Shown here: positions 36,176-41,957 of the stretch, in pieces | Position numbering within the stretch: position 1 is the first letter of the stretch | How the letters are laid out: every line of letters starts with the position of its first letter | Origin: a virus | Length of the DNA stretch: 41,957 nt | Reading direction: 5' to 3' (one strand) | IMG/VR virus record: IMGVR_UViG_3300018432_000023 | Span: 1-41,957 of that record | Made by a program: the position numbers and the translations under genes | The notes under the pieces: generated by a model | Databases searched by the model: none | Seen by the model: the letters and a program-made list of their open reading frames with translations, nothing else | What the model was told of the DNA's origin: nothing

Positions 36176-36460
36176 ATGCCCACGATGGTAAACCGTTCCA
36201 GCACGATTGCTGCCGGTGGCACAGCGCAATCGCTGATGGCCGCCAAGGACTATCCGGCGAACCGCAATGGTTTCTGGATCCAGAACCTATCTGCCGGTGA
36301 TCTATGGATCTACGAGCTCGGGACGGCCACCGCCGACTCGCCGAGCATCAAGATCGCTGCCGGTGGGTTTTTCACGATGGTCGGCGTCGATTGTCCTGAC
36401 AGCGCGATAAGTATCATCGGCGCTACGACTGGTCAGAAGTTCGCGGCTCGCGAGTGGTAA
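36176..36460 (+). CDS. Probable small virion protein, 94 aa
   Basis: ATG 36176 lies shortly after the portal stop. The protein is beta-rich (NRNGFWIQNLSAGDLWIYEL, then SIKIAAGGFFTMVGVDC) and resembles small phage structural proteins of jelly-roll type. It lies between the portal and the prohead protease together with the giant modular gene, so a head decoration role is plausible. Confidence 0.65.
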   Translation: MPTMVNRSSTIAAGGTAQSLMAAKDYPANRNGFWIQNLSAGDLWIYELGTATADSPSIKIAAGGFFTMVGVDCPDSAISIIGATTGQKFAAREW

Positions 36461-36463
36461 AGC

Positions 36464-39400
36464 ATGTCTCCTCCTGTCGCCCTCGAATATAGCCAGCCAC
36501 TCGGTCGTCGCGATCGTCGCGGCGGCGGGCCCATACGCCTGCTGTCGTCGACGTTCATGAGCGCACCTTGGTATGAGGCGACGGCGTATGCACATCTCTG
36601 CGCTGGGGCGGATCTGAACAACGACCGGTTTTTCCTGCCAGCGTTCGGCCCCGAGCTAATCACCAACGGCACATTTGACGCCGATATTACAGGCTGGTCG
36701 AACACGCTCGGCGGTACGTGGTCCGCAGGCGCGATGCGCGTCACATCCAATGGAACGCAGGGGCAGGTTAATCAGGCGATTACGACCGTTGTCGGAAAAC
36801 TGTATGCGCTACGTTTCGACGGCGCGGCAGGCGGTGGGGCTACCAGCGTTGTTGCTTTTATCAGCACAACGACCAGTTTTGCCCAAGCCATTACATCAAC
36901 GTCGTCCATAACCCCAGCAACCGGGATCACGATCTATTTCACGGCCACCACCACGACAAGCTATGTGCATTTGCGCACCCCTGCTGTTACGTCTGGCCAC
37001 TATGGAGAATTCGACAACGTCTCCGTCAAAGAGGTCATTCTCACCCCCGAGGGCCGCACTTACGGGGCCGAGCTAATCGTCAACGGCGGCTTCGCGACAG
37101 AACCGACGCTTGGCAGCGAACTGATCGTCAACGGCGACTTCGCGACCGGCGCCACCTACGGTCCTGAACTGATCGACAATGGTGACTTCTCGGGTGCCGG
37201 GGTTTCCGCTCCGAATTACGGAACCGGCTGGGTCCTTCTTACCGGCGGTGCCGCAAGCTCAAGCATCTCTGGCGGCAATCTCAAGCTGACGGGCGACGGT
37301 GCGGCGTATGCCAATGCTGATCAGAGCATCGATACCGAAATCGGAGCAGTCTACGAGTTCACGCTGACGGTTGGCGGTGATCCGATTGGGATCAACGTCG
37401 GGACCTCCTTGGGGTCTACCCAGATCTTTCAGGTAGCGGCCCCCATAGGCACTTGGACGTATCGCTTCGTGGCGACTGCGACCACCACGTTCTTCCGCTT
37501 GCATAACATCACCGCCATCGAGGCGACGGTTGACAACTTCACCGTCAAGAAGCTGACGCAGCCGACAGGCTGGACCCTGAAGACGCAGAACTCTGGTTAT
37601 GAACTCGCCGAGATAGCTAGCGGCGTCCTCAACCTGAAGGGTGACGGCACCAACTTCGCGTATGCCGATCAGTCGTTCGCTACGGTCATCGGCCAACTCT
37701 ACGCGCTGACATACACAACGTCAGGCTCGTTTCCGATCAATCTTGGAACGGCAGCCGGTAGCACGGCCATCAAGCAGGTCTGGAACAATAACGCCGGTAC
37801 GCACACAACCTATTTTGTCGCCATCTCGACCACGACTTGGATACGCCCCAATCGCGCGACCAACACTAACGCCACGCTCGACAACATCAGCATCAAGCCT
37901 GTCAGCAATCAGGCCGCGCTGGGTTGGATGTATAGCTTGGGTAGCGTCAACGCGCCTGCCACGATCTCGGGCGGAGTGCTCAACCTGACTGGCGACGGGA
38001 CGAACAGTGCTTATGCTGACCAGTCGTTCACGACGGTCAATGGGCAGGTTTACGAAGTTGCGTTTACCGTAGGAGCTACGAACGCGGCGGGCCTGTTTTT
38101 TGGCACTACGCAGGGCAACAACAACGTTCTTGCTAGCCCGGCTTCTGGCTACGCTGCTGCAACCACCCATACGTTTAAGTTTGTGGCTGCAGGTGCAACA
38201 ACGTGGGCTCGTTTTAGTCGGACATCAACAGGCACTTGCACGGTTGACAACGTCTCCATCCGCAACCTCACGGCGATCGGCACCTACCCGAAGCGCGAAG
38301 CGACGTTCGACGAGTGGTTCGCCTTCACGGCTGCGAGCGACAAGGAGCGAATCTCGGTCGATTCAGACGGCGTCTATCGTGACATGGCCTATGGCCGCAC
38401 GAACTACGTCCGCAACTCGTCGATGCAGGCTGCCGAGGTCGCGGATCCGACCAAGACGCAGATGGCCATCAACGGCGACTTCGCTATTGATCAGGCCCTC
38501 GGAGCCAATGTCGCGCCTGGAGTTGTCACAAGTGCCACCGCCGGTTGGAGCACGACCGGCACAGGTGCGGCCCTTAGTTCGGACGGCACAAGCTTGCGGC
38601 TTACAGCCAACGCGGCTGGCGTAAAGACCTATGTGGCCGATCAGGGGGTCGGGAGCACTCTCACAATCGGCAAGCTCTATGAGTTCACCGCTACGACGAC
38701 GGCGGGCGGTGGGACGAGTGGAGCAACCCAGCAGGCCAGCATTCGCGTCCGCAACGCTGCCAACAACGGCAACCTCGTCACGGCTCCATTTGCAGTGACC
38801 TCTACCGGCCGCACGTTCACCGTACAGTTCATCGCCGAGGCAACCAACCACGTCATTCGGCTCGAGTGGGTTGCAGACGCTTCGGCCGACACGACCACCT
38901 ATGTCAGCTTCAACACTGTCTCGGTAAAAGAGGTCACGAACTACGCCACGCAGGGCTGGATACTAGGCCCCACGAATGGTGCTCAGGCGCGCTCGATCGC
39001 TAGTGGCGTGTTGAACCTGACGGGCGATGGGACGAACCAGGCTTACGTCGACCAGTTTTTCACAACCGTTGTAGGCCGTCTTTACACCGTCAAATACGAC
39101 ACGACCGCCAACGGCGTTGCGTGTGCGATTGGCGTTACGCAAGGCGCTACTACCCATGCGAACTTGTCGGGGAATGGCGCCGGTATTTCCATCACCTTCC
39201 AGGCCACGACCACGACCACTTGGGTGCGGTTCTACAAGGGAACGGCAGCACTCGTAACCATCGACAACGTCGTCATCTCGGACAGCGGTAAACTTCCGAC
39301 GTATTGGGTTGCAGGCGCGACTTCCACGATTGGTGTGGGCCTGTCGGTCGTCGCGCTCGCCAACGAAGTTATCACGCTGCGCTGGTCGGGCTGGGCTCTT

Positions 39401-40864
39401 AACACCAATCCTCAGACGATCACGCCGGACAATGGCCCGTCCGCGTCTATCGGCGAGACGTGGACTAATTCGGTCAACATCGCTCTCATTTCGGGTTCTG
39501 TGGCGGCCGCTGGCTTAACGCTTCGCGCAGGCGCTGAAGGCGGTGGCACATCGCTGACCGGAATCACCTCTACGCTGACGCGCTACAGCAACACGCGGAC
39601 GCTGACCGCGACCGCTGAAGAGTTGATTATTCGCTCGGCTCACACGGCTGCCACCGCTGTTGATTACACACTCGCCATCTCTGAGCCGCAGACAGAGCTT
39701 GCGACTGCGGCGACGCCTTACACGCGCACCATCGGAGCCGTCATCACAGGCGGTGTCAATCTCCGTCGCCGCGCCTACGCCAACAGCAAGCAGCAGTTGC
39801 GCTTGGAAGATGCGCGGACGAACTCCATACGCAACAGTGCTGGCCGCGGTGGCGGCGCTGGCACTATGCCGACGTATTGGACGACGAATGGATTTGCCGG
39901 AACCGGGCTGAACCAAACCGTCATTGGCACGGGCACCGAGAGAGGAATCGAGTATATCGAAATCCGCTGCTTCGGGACCGTGTCGGGCACAGCCGCGAAC
40001 GTCCTGTATTTCGACGTCGGCCCCGCCAGCAACGGATACAACGTCCTGGCGGCAGTCACTGGAGCCCTTGTCTCTCACAGTGTCTTCATGTCGCTCGTCG
40101 GCGGCAGCTTTGCGAACGTCGGCAGCCTCGACTTGGCGCTTCGAGAGAACGATGCCACCCCTGCCTTCCTGCGCCAGACGCTCGCGTCTGTTATGACTGC
40201 GGGATCAAGCCTCACTCGCTTCAACAGCACCGTCACTCTCGGCGCGAGCACGACTGGCGTTGCCTCAGGCCTGCGTCTGGGCGCTGTCAACGGGTCCGTG
40301 ATTGACTTCACCGTCCGCATCGGCTGGCCGGTTCTGGAGGCAGGAGCCTACACCTCCAATCCCATCCGCACTGCTGGCCTCGTTGCAACTCGCGCGGCCG
40401 AGGCGGCTCGCTTCTCCCCGCTCAACGAGGCGATCCTGGGCCGGACGCAGAGCAGTGTGGTGGTGCGCGCTCAACTAACGGCGACGACCACCAACAACGG
40501 TCGTCGGATCATTGGCTCCGATACATCGCCATCGATCATACACTCGTCGGTCGATACGGCCGCTGGTGCTATCGGCACATACAACGGAACAACCAGCTTT
40601 GGTGCAACATCCCCAACGACAGGTGTTCTGTCTCCATTTGGGGCCGCAATGGGCTTTGACGCCGCCGGGCGCAGCATTGTGATGAACGGCGGCACAGTTG
40701 GCGTCGACGCTCTCGCGATGGGCTCCAAGGCTGCCATCCATCTCGGCCGCGGCAGCAGCATCGGTGCCTCCACTCCGTATGCTGACGGCTACTACGACTT
40801 CGTCGGCATCTCGCCCGAGCGCCTGGCCAACTCCAACCTGCAAGCTCTCGCAGTCGCAGCTTAA
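36464..40864 (+). CDS. Giant modular beta-rich virion protein, 1466 aa
   Basis: After about 60 N-terminal residues the protein has at least six related modules of 110-150 residues. Each opens with GW or NG(D/T)F, has a core such as SGGVLNLTGDGTNSAYADQS, and ends with a TTWxR segment and xDNVSI. They look like carbohydrate-binding or galactose-binding beta-sandwiches. The C-terminal 450 residues hold further repeats and a lectin/LamG-like end (AIHLGRGSSIG, DGYYDFVGIS). A polypeptide of this size and repeat type is usually a fibre or receptor-binding protein. Its place between portal and protease suggests a head fibre or decoration protein. Surface glycan binding is inference. Confidence 0.8.
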   Translation: MSPPVALEYSQPLGRRDRRGGGPIRLLSSTFMSAPWYEATAYAHLCAGADLNNDRFFLPAFGPELITNGTFDADITGWSNTLGGTWSAGAMRVTSNGTQGQVNQAITTVVGKLYALRFDGAAGGGATSVVAFISTTTSFAQAITSTSSITPATGITIYFTATTTTSYVHLRTPAVTSGHYGEFDNVSVKEVILTPEGRTYGAELIVNGGFATEPTLGSELIVNGDFATGATYGPELIDNGDFSGAGVSAPNYGTGWVLLTGGAASSSISGGNLKLTGDGAAYANADQSIDTEIGAVYEFTLTVGGDPIGINVGTSLGSTQIFQVAAPIGTWTYRFVATATTTFFRLHNITAIEATVDNFTVKKLTQPTGWTLKTQNSGYELAEIASGVLNLKGDGTNFAYADQSFATVIGQLYALTYTTSGSFPINLGTAAGSTAIKQVWNNNAGTHTTYFVAISTTTWIRPNRATNTNATLDNISIKPVSNQAALGWMYSLGSVNAPATISGGVLNLTGDGTNSAYADQSFTTVNGQVYEVAFTVGATNAAGLFFGTTQGNNNVLASPASGYAAATTHTFKFVAAGATTWARFSRTSTGTCTVDNVSIRNLTAIGTYPKREATFDEWFAFTAASDKERISVDSDGVYRDMAYGRTNYVRNSSMQAAEVADPTKTQMAINGDFAIDQALGANVAPGVVTSATAGWSTTGTGAALSSDGTSLRLTANAAGVKTYVADQGVGSTLTIGKLYEFTATTTAGGGTSGATQQASIRVRNAANNGNLVTAPFAVTSTGRTFTVQFIAEATNHVIRLEWVADASADTTTYVSFNTVSVKEVTNYATQGWILGPTNGAQARSIASGVLNLTGDGTNQAYVDQFFTTVVGRLYTVKYDTTANGVACAIGVTQGATTHANLSGNGAGISITFQATTTTTWVRFYKGTAALVTIDNVVISDSGKLPTYWVAGATSTIGVGLSVVALANEVITLRWSGWALNTNPQTITPDNGPSASIGETWTNSVNIALISGSVAAAGLTLRAGAEGGGTSLTGITSTLTRYSNTRTLTATAEELIIRSAHTAATAVDYTLAISEPQTELATAATPYTRTIGAVITGGVNLRRRAYANSKQQLRLEDARTNSIRNSAGRGGGAGTMPTYWTTNGFAGTGLNQTVIGTGTERGIEYIEIRCFGTVSGTAANVLYFDVGPASNGYNVLAAVTGALVSHSVFMSLVGGSFANVGSLDLALRENDATPAFLRQTLASVMTAGSSLTRFNSTVTLGASTTGVASGLRLGAVNGSVIDFTVRIGWPVLEAGAYTSNPIRTAGLVATRAAEAARFSPLNEAILGRTQSSVVVRAQLTATTTNNGRRIIGSDTSPSIIHSSVDTAAGAIGTYNGTTSFGATSPTTGVLSPFGAAMGFDAAGRSIVMNGGTVGVDALAMGSKAAIHLGRGSSIGASTPYADGYYDFVGISPERLANSNLQALAVAA

Positions 40865-40874
40865 GGAGACAGCA

Positions 40875-41837
40875 ATGTCTGAGAACGTATCCCTCGACGA
40901 GTATCTGTCGAAGAACAAGGCCTTCACGAAGGAAAGCGACCACGGCACGATGGTGCTCAAGGGCCGCAACGGTTCGCCGTCGTCGTGGAACCCTGAGCAG
41001 CGCACCGTGCGCTTCATCATGTCGGCCGAGGTCGAGGATCGTGACCGCGACATCATCAAGACGGCGGGCATCGACATTCAGGAGTTCCTGAAGAACCCGA
41101 TCGCGCCGTTCGGCCACCGCGCTCGCGAGATGCCTGTAGGCTCGTGGACGGACATCGAGAAGATCCTGACCGGGCGCCCGAAGCGGCTGGAAGGCACCTT
41201 GAAGCTCGTGAAGGAGGGCGGCGACGAGGTCGCTGACCGTCTCGCGTTCCACCTGAGCGAGGGCACCATCAAGGCCTGCTCGATCGGCTTCATCCCGCGC
41301 GCCATCAAGCGCCGCGACGTGCCTGACGACAAGAAGGATGAGCCCTACTTCTGGCCGGGCTACGAGATCGACGAGGCAGAGCTGATGGAATGCTCGCCGG
41401 TCACGATCCCTGCGAACCCTGCCGCACTCGCCAAGGCTGCGTCTGGCGGCGACCGTCTCGCCAAGGAGACGATCGAGTGGGTGCTCGAGACATTCGCGAC
41501 AGATGTTGCGTTCGCTGCTTGCGTCGACAAGGACGCATTCCTGGCTGCGCACAAAGAGGCGACGGGAGAGAAGACGACGGTCGTCGTTGCTCCCCCTGCC
41601 CCCCAGCCGGTGGCGACGTCCGACACGCCAACGCTCTTCCGTCGCGCCCTCAACATCTTCATGGGCGAGGACATGATCAAAGCCCTCGACGATGAAGCCG
41701 CCAAGGATCCTTCTGCAGAGGCCGAGAAGGTCGTTGCAGCCCTCAGGGGCATGAAGGAGCGTAAGGAGCAGCAGCAGGCCGTCCTGGCCCGCGCTGAGGC
41801 TCTTAAAGCACGGACTGCGAAGAACCTCGCAGCATAG
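40875..41837 (+). CDS. Prohead serine protease, S78 family
   Basis: I use ATG 40875 behind AAGGAGACAGCA; the longer frame upstream is a shadow of the previous gene. The 320-residue protein has the S78 layout: VRFIMSAEVEDRDRDII, FLKNPIAPFGHRAREMP, LSEGTIKACSIGFIP and ELMECSPVTIPANP. Candidate triad: His81, Ser136 and Glu172. The Pro/Ala/Lys-rich C-terminal 100 residues may act as the scaffold. It matures the HK97-type head by cutting capsid N-termini. Confidence 0.92.
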   Translation: MSENVSLDEYLSKNKAFTKESDHGTMVLKGRNGSPSSWNPEQRTVRFIMSAEVEDRDRDIIKTAGIDIQEFLKNPIAPFGHRAREMPVGSWTDIEKILTGRPKRLEGTLKLVKEGGDEVADRLAFHLSEGTIKACSIGFIPRAIKRRDVPDDKKDEPYFWPGYEIDEAELMECSPVTIPANPAALAKAASGGDRLAKETIEWVLETFATDVAFAACVDKDAFLAAHKEATGEKTTVVVAPPAPQPVATSDTPTLFRRALNIFMGEDMIKALDDEAAKDPSAEAEKVVAALRGMKERKEQQQAVLARAEALKARTAKNLAA

Positions 41838-41914
41838 CTCGGCGCGTAGCCGAACGGGCGTCATCCCCCGTCTGGATGATATCGAGAGGCGCAAGCCTTA
41901 CTCAGGAGCAACAG
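41838..41914 (+). other. Gap with short hairpins before the capsid gene
   Basis: TCATCC/GGATGA around CCCGTCT (about 41861-41879) and a small CGGC/GCCG stem lie between the protease and capsid genes. No T-run follows. The element may help raise capsid over protease expression, which is inference. Confidence 0.45.
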
Positions 41915-41957
41915 ATGAGCACTCTCATCTCCAAGCTGCGCGCCCGACTGCAAGACA
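41915..41957 (+). CDS. Major capsid protein, N-terminal start only
   Basis: ATG 41915 follows CAGGAGCAACAG. The visible residues, MSTLISKLRARLQD, form a charged helix as expected for the scaffold (delta) part of an HK97-fold capsid protein directly after its protease. The rest lies beyond the window. Confidence 0.7.
   Translation, partial: MSTLISKLRARLQD

Noticed and set aside
40569-41894. Minus-strand frame of 441 codons
   Set aside because: Lies opposite the prohead protease and the end of the giant gene; composition is that of an antisense shadow.
1-41957. Integrase, attachment sites, insertion sequences or CRISPR array
   Set aside because: No recombinase or transposase motif, no flanking duplications around a tRNA end, and no regularly spaced repeat-spacer pattern were seen.

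Overview
The window is a piece of a tailed-phage (or prophage) genome from a GC-rich alphaproteobacterium. The phage assignment rests on the HK97-type head cassette on the right (P27-type small terminase, large terminase, portal, S78 prohead protease, start of the major capsid gene), the dense packing of small genes with ATGA/TGATG/TAATG overlaps, and replication genes (DnaB helicase, RuvC-like resolvase). The host assignment rests on two proteins of alphaproteobacterial cell-cycle families: a GcrA C-terminal-like protein (11505-11798) and a SciP/DUF1153 protein (26392-26667). No integrase, lysogeny repressor, DNA polymerase, rRNA, CRISPR array or insertion sequence was found, so virulent versus temperate cannot be decided here.

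Layout. (1) 1-2983, minus strand: eleven small, unrecognised early-type genes. (2) 2984-3304: divergent control region with a long hairpin. (3) 3305-15931, plus strand: replication and DNA-modification module with a candidate replication/HTH gene carrying an apparent -1 frameshift, a structured non-coding stretch (4586-5157), a ParB-like protein, RuvC-like resolvase, HNH nuclease, cytosine-5 methylase with an apparent +1 frameshift, the GcrA-like protein, an MT-A70 adenine methylase, a DpdA/TGT-like protein and DnaB. (4) 15904-25294, minus strand: about 27 small genes, mostly unknown, ending upstream with a lipoprotein lytic transglycosylase. Many gaps here carry perfect hairpins, a subset of which shows a TGTAG-type loop in the RNA sense. 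(5) 25295-25689: second divergent control region. (6) 25690-31675, plus strand: small membrane and exported proteins, SciP-like protein, HU protein and staphylococcal-nuclease-like protein. (7) 31787-31863: a 77-nt CAU-anticodon tRNA. (8) 31868-41957: HNH, terminases, portal, a 1466-residue modular protein and prohead protease; the capsid gene runs off the window.

How it fits together. The plus-strand left arm would replicate and chemically mark phage DNA: C5 methylation, probable N6-adenine methylation, and possibly 7-deazaguanine insertion using host-made precursor. The most interesting theme is possible coupling to the host CcrM-GcrA-CtrA-SciP circuit. The phage encodes a GcrA-like sigma-interaction domain without the usual DNA-binding half and a SciP-like protein, and three leaders in the minus-strand operon share a block pairing a GANTC site with GTTAAC. 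The domain assignments come from reading motifs; the regulatory coupling is inference.
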